A stretch of DNA of 46,517 nucleotides from Candidatus Nanopelagicales bacterium. Its GTDB lineage: Bacteria > Actinomycetota > Actinomycetes > S36-B12. Shown here one piece after another: positions 29,420-38,933 of the stretch; position 1 is the stretch's first letter; every line of letters starts with the position of its first letter. The stretch is taken from the NCBI GenBank assembly GCA_017857705.1, contig JAFMCP010000006.1, positions 1-46,517 on the forward strand, in the 5' to 3' direction. Position numbers and translations under genes: made by a program. The notes under the pieces are model-generated. The model searched no databases. It was not told the DNA's origin and worked only from the letters and a program-made list of their open reading frames with translations.

Positions 29420-30592
29420 GTGGATCTGTACGAATACCAAGCCAAGGAACTTTTCGGAAAGCATGGGCTCCCCATTACCGCTGGTGATGTCGCGCTTGAT
29501 GTTGACGGAGCCGTTGCGATCGCTGAATCCATTAATGGCCCAGTGGTCGTAAAAGCTCAGGTAAAAGTGGGTGGCCGTGGCAAAGCAGGTGGAGTGAAGC
29601 TTGCAAAAAACCCAGCGGAGACGCGCGAGATTGCTGGAGCGATTTTGGGCATGGACATTAAGGGTCACACCGTCCACAAGGTGCTCGTAGCCCACGCCGC
29701 AGATATTGCCGAGGAATACTACGTCTCGTTTTTGCTTGATCGGGCTAACCGTTCATTCTTGGCAATGGCCAGTGTCGAGGGTGGCGTCGAGATCGAGGAA
29801 GTTGCCGTCAACAACCCTGAGGCACTCGCAAAAATCAGGGTCGACGCCTTAGAGGGTGTCACACCGGAAAAGGCCCGCGAGATTGCCGCAGCAGCAAAAT
29901 TTGACGAGGCGATTCAAGGACAGGTTGCCGACATTCTGGTCAAATTGTGGGAAGTCATGGTTGCTGAAGACGCAACTCTCGTTGAAGTAAATCCCCTGGT
30001 TCTTACTCCGACAGGTGAGGTGCTCGCGCTCGACGGCAAAGTAACGATCGATGACAACGCTGGCTACCGTCAACCTGACCATGCAGCTTTTGATGACTCG
30101 GCCGCCGATGACATTGAAACCCGCGCAAAAGCAATGGATCTGAACTACGTCAAACTCCAAGGCGACGTGGGAATCATCGGAAACGGTGCCGGTTTAGTCA
30201 TGAGCACCCTCGACGTTGTTGCATACGCAGGAGAGGAGTTTGGTGGCATAAAGCCGGCGAACTTCCTTGACATTGGTGGTGGAGCGTCGGCTGAGGTCAT
30301 GGCAAACGGTCTCGACATTGTTCTCAATGACCCCGAAGTCCAAGCGGTCTTTGTCAATATCTTCGGCGGTATTACTGCATGCGATGCAGTGGCCAACGGG
30401 ATTCTGCAAGCAGTTGATCAACTTGGAGACAGTGTTACCAAGCCGATCGTCGCTCGCATTGACGGAAATAACGCTGTTGAAGGCAGGGCAATTCTCAACA
30501 AAGCAAATCACAAATTTATTGAACTAGTTGACACCATGGACGCAGCAGCGCGCCGGGTGGCTGAACTCGCAGCAGCTCGAAAGGGAGCGTAA
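29420..30592 (+). CDS. sucC: Succinyl-CoA synthetase beta subunit
   Basis: SucC with SucD makes succinate and nucleoside triphosphate from succinyl-CoA in the TCA cycle. The 390-residue product has the ATP-grasp domain ([36 protein letters not shown]) and the C-terminal CoA-ligase domain ([33 protein letters not shown]). The GTG start has an AGGGAG site 6 bases upstream. A TAGGCT at 29364-29369 may be the promoter -10, leaving a leader of about 45 bases. sucD follows after 4 bases. Confidence 0.97.
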   Translation: MDLYEYQAKELFGKHGLPITAGDVALDVDGAVAIAESINGPVVVKAQVKVGGRGKAGGVKLAKNPAETREIAGAILGMDIKGHTVHKVLVAHAADIAEEYYVSFLLDRANRSFLAMASVEGGVEIEEVAVNNPEALAKIRVDALEGVTPEKAREIAAAAKFDEAIQGQVADILVKLWEVMVAEDATLVEVNPLVLTPTGEVLALDGKVTIDDNAGYRQPDHAAFDDSAADDIETRAKAMDLNYVKLQGDVGIIGNGAGLVMSTLDVVAYAGEEFGGIKPANFLDIGGGASAEVMANGLDIVLNDPEVQAVFVNIFGGITACDAVANGILQAVDQLGDSVTKPIVARIDGNNAVEGRAILNKANHKFIELVDTMDAAARRVAELAAARKGA

Positions 30593-30596
30593 TCCA

Positions 30597-31463
30597 ATGG
30601 CAATTTGGCTCAATGAAGATAGCAAAATTCTTGTTCAGGGAATGACCGGATCCGAGGGCACAAAACACACGCGCCGAATGGTTGCAAGTGGAGCCAAGGT
30701 CGTTGCAGGAGTTACACCCGGCAAAGCAGGCGCTGATGTTGACGGGATTCCGGTTTTCAACGACGTTGCAAGTGCAATGGCGGCAACCGGTGCGAATGTC
30801 TCTGTGGTTTTCGTGCCACCCAAGTTTGCCAAGGCTGCAGTTGAAGAAGCTGTTGATGCAAAAATACCGCTCTGCGTTGTGATCACCGAAGGAATTCCCG
30901 TTCATGACACCGCGCAGTTCTTCCAATACGCGGTGAATGCGGGAACCACGAGGATTATTGGACCGAACTGTCCAGGAATCATTAGCCCAGGTGCATCAAA
31001 TGCAGGGATTATTCCGTCTGACATTACTAAGCCGGGTCGAATCGGGCTGGTCTCAAAGTCAGGAACTCTGACTTACCAAATGATGTACGAGCTCCGTGAT
31101 TTTGGCTTCTCCACCTGTGTAGGAATTGGTGGCGACCCCATCATTGGAACAACCCACATTGATGCACTCGAGGCATTTCAAAATGACCCCGATACCGACG
31201 CAATCGTCATGATCGGCGAAATTGGTGGCGATGCGGAAGAGCGGGCCGCAGCCTACATAAAAGAGCATGTCACCAAGCCTGTAGTCGGCTACGTCGCCGG
31301 TTTTACTGCGCCAGAAGGAAAGACAATGGGTCACGCGGGAGCGATCGTTTCCGGTTCATCGGGGACAGCTGTTGCGAAAGCGGAAGCACTAGAAGCAGCA
31401 GGAGTAAAAGTGGGCCGCACGCCAAGTGCAGCTGCTGAGCTGATGCGCAAGATTCTGTCCTAA
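30597..31463 (+). CDS. sucD: Succinyl-CoA synthetase alpha subunit
   Basis: The CoA-binding and phosphohistidine subunit of succinyl-CoA synthetase. From ATG 30597, which has GGGAG 9 bases upstream, the product has 288 residues, the usual length; a longer frame from 30528 runs inside sucC and is not needed. Motifs: [15 protein letters not shown] at the N-terminal CoA site, [21 protein letters not shown] and the active-site His in [15 protein letters not shown] near residue 243. It is coupled with sucC. Confidence 0.97.
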   Translation: MAIWLNEDSKILVQGMTGSEGTKHTRRMVASGAKVVAGVTPGKAGADVDGIPVFNDVASAMAATGANVSVVFVPPKFAKAAVEEAVDAKIPLCVVITEGIPVHDTAQFFQYAVNAGTTRIIGPNCPGIISPGASNAGIIPSDITKPGRIGLVSKSGTLTYQMMYELRDFGFSTCVGIGGDPIIGTTHIDALEAFQNDPDTDAIVMIGEIGGDAEERAAAYIKEHVTKPVVGYVAGFTAPEGKTMGHAGAIVSGSSGTAVAKAEALEAAGVKVGRTPSAAAELMRKILS

Positions 31464-31502
31464 GCGGCTGTGTGCCTTGGTCGAAAATGGCCAAGGGAAA
31501 GG

Positions 31503-31508
31503 TAGATT
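31503..31508 (+). promoter_or_regulatory. Candidate -10 element for leaderless perM mRNA
   Basis: TAGATT ends 6 bases before GTG 31515. The spacing matches the other leaderless-like genes here and favours 31515 over the GTG at 31509. Confidence 0.45.
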
Positions 31509-31514
31509 GTGCTT

Positions 31515-32825
31515 GTGAATCAGCAGGCACCGCCAGAGATGGGAACACCTGCGCAGGAAGCGGAAGTAAGTGAAACGCCTTCTGAAATGGTATTAGGCGG
31601 AACCAGAAATCGAATAGTGGGTTTGACCAGTAAACCTGCGGTGAGCTCAATAACTTGGTCAATCATTTTTTGTTGTTCGGTAATCGTTGTAACAGTTACT
31701 CTTGCATCCCTCATTTTATTGCCGACTTTGTTTTTTGGCGGTGATCGTCCATCCACTGTCAAAGGGTATCTAGATGCGGTCACTTGGGGTTGGCTATTAA
31801 TGAATGGCGTACCACCAAAACTGGGTTCGGCCACCATCACCTTGGTTCCATGGGGTCTGGCAATAATCCCGTGGGCATTACTGTTTCGCGCCGGCAGGTC
31901 GTTCTCGCTTCGCACCACTAAGGGAACACAATGGCGGGTACTCGGTGGAGTCACAATGGTGGTGATCTATGTAGGGGCGATAGTTGCAGCTGCCCACTTC
32001 ACCACCTCAATCAATGTTTCGTTCAATGATTGGTGGGCTCTTAGCGTGTCATTCGTCATTGGCGTTAGTGCCGTGACAGTAGGGGTTCTTAGTGGCGCCA
32101 ACACCCAATTGGGTTTAAGAATTCCGGCCCTTGCAATGTTCGTGTTGAAAAGGGGTGTTGCTGCTGCAGCAACGTTTATTGGAGTTGCCTCGCTCCTTCT
32201 TGCGCTGCGCCTTCTCGTTAATTTTGACGTAGCAATGGATTTATTTAGGGGCCTAAATCCTGGGTGGAGCGGATTTTTGGCAATGCTGGCTCTCACCATT
32301 GGATATCTACCCGTGCTTGTTACCTGGAGCGCCGCTTATATTGTTGGCGCAGGTTTTAGCATTGGACCGGATGTAGTGGTTTCCCCGTTCATTCCGGTGA
32401 CCGCTCCCACTCAACTACCACCATTTCCGCCACTAGTTGCCATCCCTGAAACTGCAGGGGCCCTGGTGTGGCTGCTTCCACTATTTGTAATTTCGATCGG
32501 TGTGGTTTGGGGTATTGGAATCTCAAAAAGCCTGGGAAAAGAAAGCGCGATGGTTCGCTCGGTTATCGGTTTGGCGGTGGCATTTGTGGGAGCCGTGATT
32601 TTTTATGTTCTTGCATTAATGTCTCTCGGGAATTTGGGTGATGTTCGCCTAGTTTCATTGGGTCCTGATCCATTGTTGTCGGCCTCACTCCTATGGATTT
32701 TGCTGGCCGTTGGTATCACTCCAACGGCCGTACTGCCGGCAAAAACATTTGTACGAAACCGCCGAGTGAAAATTTCGATAGTCCCAGAGCCTCAACTCGG
32801 TGAAGTACAGCGCACTCATGAGTAG
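31515..32825 (+). CDS. perM: PerM-like membrane protein (DUF6350)
   Basis: A 436-residue polytopic membrane protein with about nine hydrophobic segments, the first near residue 45. The position between sucCD and purN-purH, the length and the topology match the DUF6350 family, which includes mycobacterial PerM (Rv0955), a protein implicated in cell division and chronic-phase persistence through FtsB. The stretch GWSGFLAMLALTIGYLPVLVTWSAAYIVG-like 245-275 region and the VPWGLAIIPWALLFRAGR segment lie where the family is best conserved. The N-terminal 35 residues are acidic and cytoplasmic. The stop overlaps the next gene by 8 bases. Assignment rests on context and topology. Confidence 0.72.
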   Translation: MNQQAPPEMGTPAQEAEVSETPSEMVLGGTRNRIVGLTSKPAVSSITWSIIFCCSVIVVTVTLASLILLPTLFFGGDRPSTVKGYLDAVTWGWLLMNGVPPKLGSATITLVPWGLAIIPWALLFRAGRSFSLRTTKGTQWRVLGGVTMVVIYVGAIVAAAHFTTSINVSFNDWWALSVSFVIGVSAVTVGVLSGANTQLGLRIPALAMFVLKRGVAAAATFIGVASLLLALRLLVNFDVAMDLFRGLNPGWSGFLAMLALTIGYLPVLVTWSAAYIVGAGFSIGPDVVVSPFIPVTAPTQLPPFPPLVAIPETAGALVWLLPLFVISIGVVWGIGISKSLGKESAMVRSVIGLAVAFVGAVIFYVLALMSLGNLGDVRLVSLGPDPLLSASLLWILLAVGITPTAVLPAKTFVRNRRVKISIVPEPQLGEVQRTHE

Positions 32826-33540
32826 GGAATTGAATGGAGTTCGATTCGGTGCCGCAGTGGGGTGGGCGAGAGTTGCATTTACGAAAAACCTTCTAGCATT
32901 TATAGCACTCGCTGTTATAGTCATGATTCTGCAATTTGGGCAGCAGTTTGCAGCGAATCCATTCACTGAATCCTTTACCCGCTGTATCGAAGTGGGCGGT
33001 GCCGGAGCGACGTTGGACTCAGCGGCAATGGCAACTTGTTTTGAATCAGAGATGGGGTCGCTTCTGCTTATTATCCTTCTGGCAATTGTGTTCGTAGTAG
33101 CCTCTTTCTTAGCAACAGCAGGCGTGATTCGAGGCGCTCTCTATGTCACGCTCGGCCGAAAAATTGGATTTGCTGACACATTCACAGGTCCTCACTTTGG
33201 GGCATTTGTCTTGACCGTATTACTGATCATGGTTACCTTCATTGCGGGACTATTCCTTTTCATTGTGCCAGCAATATTCGCTGTCTTATTATTTCAATTT
33301 GCCCCATTTTTTGCCCTTGATCGTGGCGTGACACCATTTCAAGCACTGAAAGCAAGTAGCCATTTGGTACGCCGCAACTGGCCACTGGCAATTTTAATTT
33401 TGTTGTTCAGTGGCGCTTCGTATTTGATTTCGGGTTTATTCTGGGGGATTCCGACCCTGCTCTTCCTACCTCTAGCAGCTTTGGTGACCGGATATGCATA
33501 CCGAACACTTCAAGGCGAGATGGTTGATCCAACACCGTGA
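32818..33540 (+). CDS. Multi-pass membrane protein of unknown function
   Basis: A 240-residue integral membrane protein with about five or six helices. Its C-terminal half (GLFLFIVPAIFAVLLFQFAPFFALDRG, then GVTPFQALKASSHLVRRNWP) resembles the DUF975/YciC-like pattern of amphipathic segments between helices, but I cannot name the family firmly. ATG 32818 overlaps the perM stop; GTG 32800 is an alternative. The stop overlaps the GTG of purN as GTGA, so it is in one coupled run perM-this gene-purN-purH, an order also known near mycobacterial purN. No function is proposed. Confidence 0.7.
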   Translation: MSRELNGVRFGAAVGWARVAFTKNLLAFIALAVIVMILQFGQQFAANPFTESFTRCIEVGGAGATLDSAAMATCFESEMGSLLLIILLAIVFVVASFLATAGVIRGALYVTLGRKIGFADTFTGPHFGAFVLTVLLIMVTFIAGLFLFIVPAIFAVLLFQFAPFFALDRGVTPFQALKASSHLVRRNWPLAILILLFSGASYLISGLFWGIPTLLFLPLAALVTGYAYRTLQGEMVDPTP

Positions 33541-34115
33541 CTGCTCGAATAGTCGTTTTGGCTTCCGGCACAGGGACGCTTTTCGAGGCACTTTTGGATT
33601 CCAGATTGGGAATCAGTGTGGTCGCCTTGGTGACCGATCAGCCCGGCGCCAGGGCAGTTGATATTGCACTGAGTCGTGAGATCCCGGCCCGGAAAATTTC
33701 CCTCTTAGATTTTGACTCGCGCGAGACGTGGGAAAACGAATTTCTTAGGCAGGTTAAGGAATTGAATCCAGATCTCATTGTGGCTGCGGGGTTCATGCGC
33801 ATTCTCAGTCCCGTTTTTGTCAACGAGTTCCCCAGTCAAATAATTAATTCACATCCATCCTTGCTACCCCAATTTCCTGGTGCACATGCCGTACGCGATG
33901 CCATGGCGGCAGGGGCCACGGTCACAGGCTGCACGATTCATTTCATTGATGAGGGTGTAGATACGGGGAAAATAATTTCTCAGGAACAAGTAGATGTACT
34001 CCCGGGTGAAAGTGAAGAGCAGTTGCACGAAAGAATAAAGACAGTTGAACGCACTCTCCTTCCCCAAAGTGTTGAACGGCTACTAATTGAGCGACTCGGG
34101 AAAGGGTTTCAGTGA
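33537..34115 (+). CDS. purN: Phosphoribosylglycinamide formyltransferase PurN
   Basis: PurN transfers the formyl group of 10-formyl-THF to GAR in purine synthesis. The 192-residue product has the family sequence [16 protein letters not shown] at the N-terminus, [20 protein letters not shown] with the catalytic Asn and His, and [17 protein letters not shown] with the catalytic Asp. Both ends overlap neighbours by 4 bases (GTGA), so translation is coupled with the upstream membrane protein and with purH. folD, which makes the formyl donor, is 2.6 kb downstream. Confidence 0.96.
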   Translation: MTARIVVLASGTGTLFEALLDSRLGISVVALVTDQPGARAVDIALSREIPARKISLLDFDSRETWENEFLRQVKELNPDLIVAAGFMRILSPVFVNEFPSQIINSHPSLLPQFPGAHAVRDAMAAGATVTGCTIHFIDEGVDTGKIISQEQVDVLPGESEEQLHERIKTVERTLLPQSVERLLIERLGKGFQ

Positions 34116-35665
34116 CAATTCGGCCGATCAAACGGGCGTTAATTTCGGTTTACGACAAGAGTGGGGTCGTTGAATTAGCCCAAGCCTTGTCGCAATATGG
34201 CATTGAGATAGTTTCGACCGGCAGCACGGCCGCGACCATCGAAGCGGCCGGCATTGCGGTGACCCCGGTTCCTGCGGTCACAAATTTCCCAGAGTGTCTT
34301 GATGGACGGGTCAAGACCCTCCACCCTGGTATTCATGCCGGTCTACTTGCTGACTTGCGCAATCCTGACCATGTCTCTCAATTAGAAGATCTTGGGATTA
34401 AAGCATTTGACTTGGTTGTGGTGAATCTTTATCCATTCAATGAGACTGTTGCCAGCGGAGCCAAAATCGATGACTGTGTTGAGCAAATCGATATTGGTGG
34501 TCCAGCCATGATTCGCGCGTCAGCGAAGAACTACGCCAATGTTGCCGTGGTGGTTTCCCCGAGCAGCTACCAGGAAGTTCATTCTGCACTCGATGCTGGT
34601 GGGACCACCCTTGTTCAGCGTGCAGTGCTGTCAGCGCAGGCCTTTGCTCACACGGCCACCTACGACATCGCAGTTGCAACCTGGATGTCGAATGTTGTTG
34701 CCCCTGATGAAAGTGAATTTCCTCGCTGGCGAGGGACGGCGTGGACTCGCAGTGAAGTGCTTCGATACGGGGAGAACCCGCACCAAAGTGCTGCTTCGTA
34801 TGTTGGGATCGGTCATGAAATTGGAATTGCTAACTCACAGCAGTTGCACGGAAAACCGATGTCCTACAACAACTTCATTGACGCGGATGCTGCTCGCCGT
34901 GCCGCATTTGATTTCTTGGAACCAACCGTGGCGATCATCAAGCATGCAAACCCTTGCGGAATCGCTTCCGGGCTGGATATTGAGGAGGCCTACCACAAGG
35001 CACACGCCACGGACCCTGTCTCGGCCTTTGGTGGTGTGGTTGCAGCCAATCGCACGGTGACGAAAGAAATGGCAGAATCATTGTCGAAGGTTTTCACCGA
35101 GGTAGTGATTGCCCCTGATTTTGATGCGGACGCCTTAATCGTCCTGAAAGAAAAAGCCAATCTTCGGATTCTGGTCGCACCCGGACCCCATCCGGGCCGA
35201 AGAGTGGAAGCGCGCACAATTTCAGGGGGACTACTTGTGCAAAGCGTCGACACCGTGAACGACAGTGGCGACAATCCAGCCAACTGGACGCTCGTCAGTG
35301 GTGAGCCAGCGACTAAGGCGACCATGCGTGACCTCGAGTTCGCTTGGAAAGCCTGCCGATCCGTTAAGTCAAATGCCATTCTTTTAGCTAAAAATCTCGG
35401 TGCGGTCGGAATAGGAATGGGTCAGGTCAACCGGGTTGACTCCGCGCACCTATCCGTGGCTCGAGCCGGGGAGCGGGCGCTCGGCTCGGTCGCTGCATCC
35501 GATGCCTTCTTCCCATTCGCAGACGGGCTGCAAGTATTGCTAGACGCGGGGATAGGCGCGGTTGTGCAACCTGGCGGTTCCGTGCGTGATGAAGAAGTCA
35601 TTGCGGCAGCCCAAGCCGCCGGAGTCAGCATGTACTTCACGGGAACCCGCCATTTCTTCCACTAG
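34112..35665 (+). CDS. purH: Bifunctional AICAR formyltransferase/IMP cyclohydrolase PurH
   Basis: PurH carries out the last two steps to IMP. The 517-residue product has the N-terminal MGS-like cyclohydrolase domain ([43 protein letters not shown]) and the transformylase domain ([30 protein letters not shown] with the catalytic Lys-His, [11 protein letters not shown]) and ends TGTRHFFH, the canonical C-terminus. GTG 34112 overlaps purN. The IMP it makes is the substrate of GuaB in this window. Confidence 0.97.
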   Translation: MTIRPIKRALISVYDKSGVVELAQALSQYGIEIVSTGSTAATIEAAGIAVTPVPAVTNFPECLDGRVKTLHPGIHAGLLADLRNPDHVSQLEDLGIKAFDLVVVNLYPFNETVASGAKIDDCVEQIDIGGPAMIRASAKNYANVAVVVSPSSYQEVHSALDAGGTTLVQRAVLSAQAFAHTATYDIAVATWMSNVVAPDESEFPRWRGTAWTRSEVLRYGENPHQSAASYVGIGHEIGIANSQQLHGKPMSYNNFIDADAARRAAFDFLEPTVAIIKHANPCGIASGLDIEEAYHKAHATDPVSAFGGVVAANRTVTKEMAESLSKVFTEVVIAPDFDADALIVLKEKANLRILVAPGPHPGRRVEARTISGGLLVQSVDTVNDSGDNPANWTLVSGEPATKATMRDLEFAWKACRSVKSNAILLAKNLGAVGIGMGQVNRVDSAHLSVARAGERALGSVAASDAFFPFADGLQVLLDAGIGAVVQPGGSVRDEEVIAAAQAAGVSMYFTGTRHFFH

Positions 35666-36620
35666 CCCGAAACGTGGCGTAGCCAGCGCCAAGGTCTTTC
35701 TACCCATCACTTTCGTGGTGGGATCGCTCACAGCGTGGCAAGCCAGAGCAAATGGTGAACTGGCCGTTTTGGTAGGCAGCGGACTTGAAGCTGCAGTCTG
35801 GAGTTTTGGCTCCGGATTAATCATGCTGACAATTTTGCTTACGTTCAATCAGCGAATGCGTGTGGGTGTGAAAAAAGTAGTCAAGGGGGTGCGCAACCGA
35901 GATTTCCCCCGATGGCACATTTTGGGTGGCCTACTCGGTGGGACATTTGTAGGAGTTCAGGCGAGCGTAGTTCCACTCATCGGCGTTGCATTATTTACCG
36001 TGGCTGTTGTTGCCGGTCAAAGTTCCAACGCCCTCCTCGTTGACCGATTTGGGTTAGGCCCGGCGGGTGTCACTTCAATTAGCCCGATCAGGGTGCTCGC
36101 GAGTGTACTTGCGGTGGGAGGCGTAATTATTGCGGTATCAAATAGATTGGCGGGTGAAGTTTCGCTAATTCCAGTGGCCTTGTCTTTCCTCGTCGGCGCG
36201 CTGATCGCCATTCAGCAAGCGATCAACGGTCGAATAGGCATAACGGCTGGAAATGCATTTTCCTCAACGTGGTTTAACTTCGTTTTCGGAACCAGCGCAC
36301 TGTTGGCTGCTTCATTTACTCAAGTTTTTTGGGGTGATATGCAGGTGTCCACCCTTCCCAGTAATTCATGGTGGGTGTACACCGGTGGAATCGTGGGTGT
36401 CGTGTACATCGCGATGTCGGTCTGGGTCGTGCCAAAAGTTGGCGTGTTAATTTTCGTGCTCATTTCAGTCAGTGGACAACTGACTGGCGCGCTAGTCCTC
36501 GACCTCATAATGCCCACCAGTGGAACGGTGATCACACCCACATTGTTTATTGGTGTTGGGTTAACTTTCTTGGCGGTAGCGTTGTCAGTATCGCCGAAGC
36601 TAATAGCATCTCGGCGTTAA
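35589..36620 (+). CDS. DMT-superfamily transporter, YdcZ (DUF606) type
   Basis: A membrane protein with about ten helices built from two five-helix halves, as in the YdcZ/DUF606 group of the drug/metabolite transporter superfamily; substrate unknown. The first half begins [24 protein letters not shown] and the second [18 protein letters not shown], the repeated QARxNGxL-type signature. The start is a puzzle: the best ATG (35589) lies 77 bases inside purH, giving 343 residues with a 35-residue hydrophilic N-terminus, and no ATG or GTG occurs between the purH stop and the first helix. A rare start codon nearer 35660, or a GTG inside the first helix, cannot be excluded. Confidence 0.8.
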   Translation: MKKSLRQPKPPESACTSREPAISSTSPKRGVASAKVFLPITFVVGSLTAWQARANGELAVLVGSGLEAAVWSFGSGLIMLTILLTFNQRMRVGVKKVVKGVRNRDFPRWHILGGLLGGTFVGVQASVVPLIGVALFTVAVVAGQSSNALLVDRFGLGPAGVTSISPIRVLASVLAVGGVIIAVSNRLAGEVSLIPVALSFLVGALIAIQQAINGRIGITAGNAFSSTWFNFVFGTSALLAASFTQVFWGDMQVSTLPSNSWWVYTGGIVGVVYIAMSVWVVPKVGVLIFVLISVSGQLTGALVLDLIMPTSGTVITPTLFIGVGLTFLAVALSVSPKLIASRR

Positions 36621-36696
36621 GTGGGCCAAATCTTGATGCACGATCATGGTGAGGACCTGGTACGAGAGCAAACCCTGCATGGGAGAGACTAAGGCC

Positions 36697-37542
36697 ATGA
36701 TTCTTGACGGCAAAGCAACGGCAGCACTGGTCAAGGCGGAACTCAAGGTTCGAGTAGATGCACTCAGAGCGAAAGGGATCGTGCCAGGACTGGGTACGGT
36801 TCTGGTCGGTGAGGACCCCGGTTCACACGCTTATGTTGGGGGAAAGCACAAGGACTGCGCCGAAGTCGGGATTTCATCTATTCGCATTGATCTGCCCACC
36901 GATTCAACCCAGGCTGACATTGACGCCCATATCGCTACATTGAATGCCGATCCTTCGGTTACCGGTTACATAGTTCAACTTCCACTGCCCAAGCATCTGG
37001 ATGCTAATCGAGTTTTGGAACTTATGGATCCGGGCAAAGATGCTGACGGCCTGCATCCCATGAACCTTGGTCGACTTGTATTGGGGATTCCAGCTCCTTT
37101 GCCATGCACTCCAGCAGGAATTGTTGAACTGCTCAGGCGCTATGCAGTGCCAATTAACGGTGCCCACGTAGTAATTGTGGGAAGGGGAGTCACCGTCGGC
37201 CGACCACTGGGACTTCTCCTTACCCGCAAAAGTGAAAATGCAACCGTGACCCTTTGCCACACAGGAACCAAGGATCTTTCAGAACAAATGAGGAGAGCGG
37301 ACATTATTGTCGCGGCCGCAGGTGTCCCGGCAATTGTTACTGCGGCCGACGTGAAGCCCGGTGCCGCTGTACTTGATGTAGGGATCACCAGAACAGATGC
37401 AGGTTTGGTTGGGGACGTCGCATCCGATGTAATCGATGTGGCTGGTTTCCTTGCCCCTATGCCGGGCGGTACCGGCCCCATGACCCGGGCCATGCTGCTG
37501 GCCAATGTTGTGGCCCGCGCCGAGGAACTAGCCAAAGGCTAA
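36697..37542 (+). CDS. folD: Methylenetetrahydrofolate dehydrogenase/cyclohydrolase FolD
   Basis: FolD interconverts 5,10-methylene-THF and 10-formyl-THF, supplying the formyl donor for PurN and PurH. The product from ATG 36697 has 281 residues, normal for the family; longer frames from 36646 or 36679 add residues before the conserved ILDGKATAA start. Motifs are the catalytic Lys in [30 protein letters not shown] (NADP loop) and the C-terminal [15 protein letters not shown]. The 76-base gap upstream was checked for a ZTP-type riboswitch and none was convincing. DUF3017 follows after 7 bases. Confidence 0.96.
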   Translation: MILDGKATAALVKAELKVRVDALRAKGIVPGLGTVLVGEDPGSHAYVGGKHKDCAEVGISSIRIDLPTDSTQADIDAHIATLNADPSVTGYIVQLPLPKHLDANRVLELMDPGKDADGLHPMNLGRLVLGIPAPLPCTPAGIVELLRRYAVPINGAHVVIVGRGVTVGRPLGLLLTRKSENATVTLCHTGTKDLSEQMRRADIIVAAAGVPAIVTAADVKPGAAVLDVGITRTDAGLVGDVASDVIDVAGFLAPMPGGTGPMTRAMLLANVVARAEELAKG

Positions 37543-37549
37543 AAATCAC

Positions 37550-37852
37550 ATGGCAAATTCACGCGAGGAAAATGTGCACCGGCTTCCACGGTCAAGATTT
37601 CGAGAATGGCCGATTTCACTAGTCTTATTCGGGATCGCAATCTCGATGGTTTTCGTGGCAACGGACCATTTTCGGCGGGGGTCGGTGGTCCTCGCGGTGA
37701 GTGTCGTGCTGGCCCTCTTCCTTCGGCTCTTCCTCCCAGAAAATCAGGCAGGAATGCTCTCGGTTCGCTCGAAAAGCGTCGATGTCATCATTTTGACCGT
37801 TTTGGGTGTGGGATTGACCATATTTGCCCTCTGGGTTCCGGCCCCGAACTAA
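37550..37852 (+). CDS. DUF3017 membrane protein
   Basis: A 100-residue protein with three predicted helices (about 20-37, 44-60 and 76-95), a basic cytoplasmic N-terminus (HRLPRSRFREWP) and LRLFLPENQAGMLSVRSKSVDV between helices two and three. This is the pattern and position of DUF3017, which follows folD in many Actinomycetota. Function unknown; co-transcription with folD is likely. Confidence 0.85.
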   Translation: MANSREENVHRLPRSRFREWPISLVLFGIAISMVFVATDHFRRGSVVLAVSVVLALFLRLFLPENQAGMLSVRSKSVDVIILTVLGVGLTIFALWVPAPN

Positions 37853-37872
37853 AAATAAAAGGCGCGAGGCGG

Positions 37873-37890
37873 TATCTTGACGTCAAGATA
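37873..37890. promoter_or_regulatory. Perfect 18-bp palindrome before mdh-icd
   Basis: TATCTTGACGTCAAGATA is a perfect palindrome 39 bases before mdh, followed by TTTTT. It contains TTGACG and looks like a winged-helix (for example MarR-type) operator for the malate and isocitrate dehydrogenase genes. It could instead act as a weak A/U-rich terminator for the folD-DUF3017 transcript (7-bp stem, ACGT loop). Confidence 0.65.
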
Positions 37891-37929
37891 TTTTTATTTC
37901 GTCCCGTACATCCACTAAGGAGATAACAC

Positions 37930-38886
37930 ATGGCCCGCTCTGGCAAGGTTTCAGTAATTGGCGCAGGTTTCTATGGTTCGACGACCGCTCTGCGCCTGGC
38001 TGAATACGACATCTTTGAAACGGTTGTTCTCACCGACGTGGTTGAGGGTAAGGCTGAAGGCCTCGCATTGGACATGAACCAGTCGCGCTGGATTGAAGGA
38101 TTTGAAACCAAGCTCGTTGGCCAGACCACAGGGATGGACGGTAGTGGCTACGAGGCCATCTCCGGTTCCGAGATCGTTGTCATGACGGCGGGGCTGCCTC
38201 GCAAGCCAGGCATGAGTCGCATGGATCTCATTGAAACAAATGCAAAGATCATGCGCGGTGTTTGTGAGAACATTGCTAAGTACGCTCCAGATTGCATTGT
38301 GATCAATGTTGCCAATCCACTTGATGAAATGACCGCACTCGCACAAATTGTCACAAAGTTCCCTTACAACCGGGTGATTGGCCAAGCAGGGATGCTTGAC
38401 ACGGCTCGTTTCTCACACTTTGTCGCAGAGGAACTCAATGTCCCAGTTGGATCTGTCACAACACTGACTCTGGGCTCACACGGTGACACAATGGTTCCCG
38501 TCGCATCAGCCTGCAGCGTTGACGGAAAACCGCTTAGCGATCTGCTTTCACAGGAGCAGATTGACGAGCTCGTCGTGCGCACTCGCAATGGTGGAGCTGA
38601 AATCGTTGCCCTGCTGAAAACGGGATCGGCCTACTACGCACCGTCAGCGGCGGCTGCACGTATGGCCCGCGCGGTCCATGAAAATTCGGGCAAGGTTATG
38701 CCCGTGTGTGCATGGGTTGACGGTGAATACGGTCTCTCCGGCGCCTACCTTGGCGTTGAAGCTGAAATTGGTAAAGAGGGAATTAAGAAGATTGTTGAAA
38801 CACCACTCACTGATTCAGAGAAAGTCCTTCTCGTTGAAGCTTATGAAGCGGTTAAAGCCAAGCAAGCCGACGTCTCTGCCCTGTAA
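37930..38886 (+). CDS. mdh: Malate dehydrogenase (LDH-like type)
   Basis: Interconverts malate and oxaloacetate in the TCA cycle. The 318-residue product has the NAD-binding GAGFYG (11-16) with Asp36 ending the second strand (NAD preference), substrate Arg91 and Arg97 in PRKPGMSR (Arg rather than Gln at the specificity position indicates malate rather than lactate), Asp157-x2-Arg160 and the catalytic His184 in GSHGDTMVP. It belongs to the LDH-like malate dehydrogenases, not the group usual in mycobacteria. ATG has AAGGAG 7 bases upstream. icd follows in the same direction after 47 bases. Confidence 0.95.
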   Translation: MARSGKVSVIGAGFYGSTTALRLAEYDIFETVVLTDVVEGKAEGLALDMNQSRWIEGFETKLVGQTTGMDGSGYEAISGSEIVVMTAGLPRKPGMSRMDLIETNAKIMRGVCENIAKYAPDCIVINVANPLDEMTALAQIVTKFPYNRVIGQAGMLDTARFSHFVAEELNVPVGSVTTLTLGSHGDTMVPVASACSVDGKPLSDLLSQEQIDELVVRTRNGGAEIVALLKTGSAYYAPSAAAARMARAVHENSGKVMPVCAWVDGEYGLSGAYLGVEAEIGKEGIKKIVETPLTDSEKVLLVEAYEAVKAKQADVSAL

Positions 38887-38933
38887 AAACGAACCACTTT
38901 TTCCACTAGGCCCCCACTCAAGGAGTAATCCCC

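Noticed and set aside
36592-36616. Inverted repeat CGCCGA...TCGGCG spanning the end of the YdcZ-type gene
   Set aside because: A 6-bp stem with a 13-base loop and no T-run; probably chance within coding sequence.
36621-36696. Possible ZTP or folate riboswitch upstream of folD
   Set aside because: The conserved ZTP core (CCGCCUGGGCA-like) and the folate motif are absent, and the 76-base gap is too short for a full aptamer plus expression platform.
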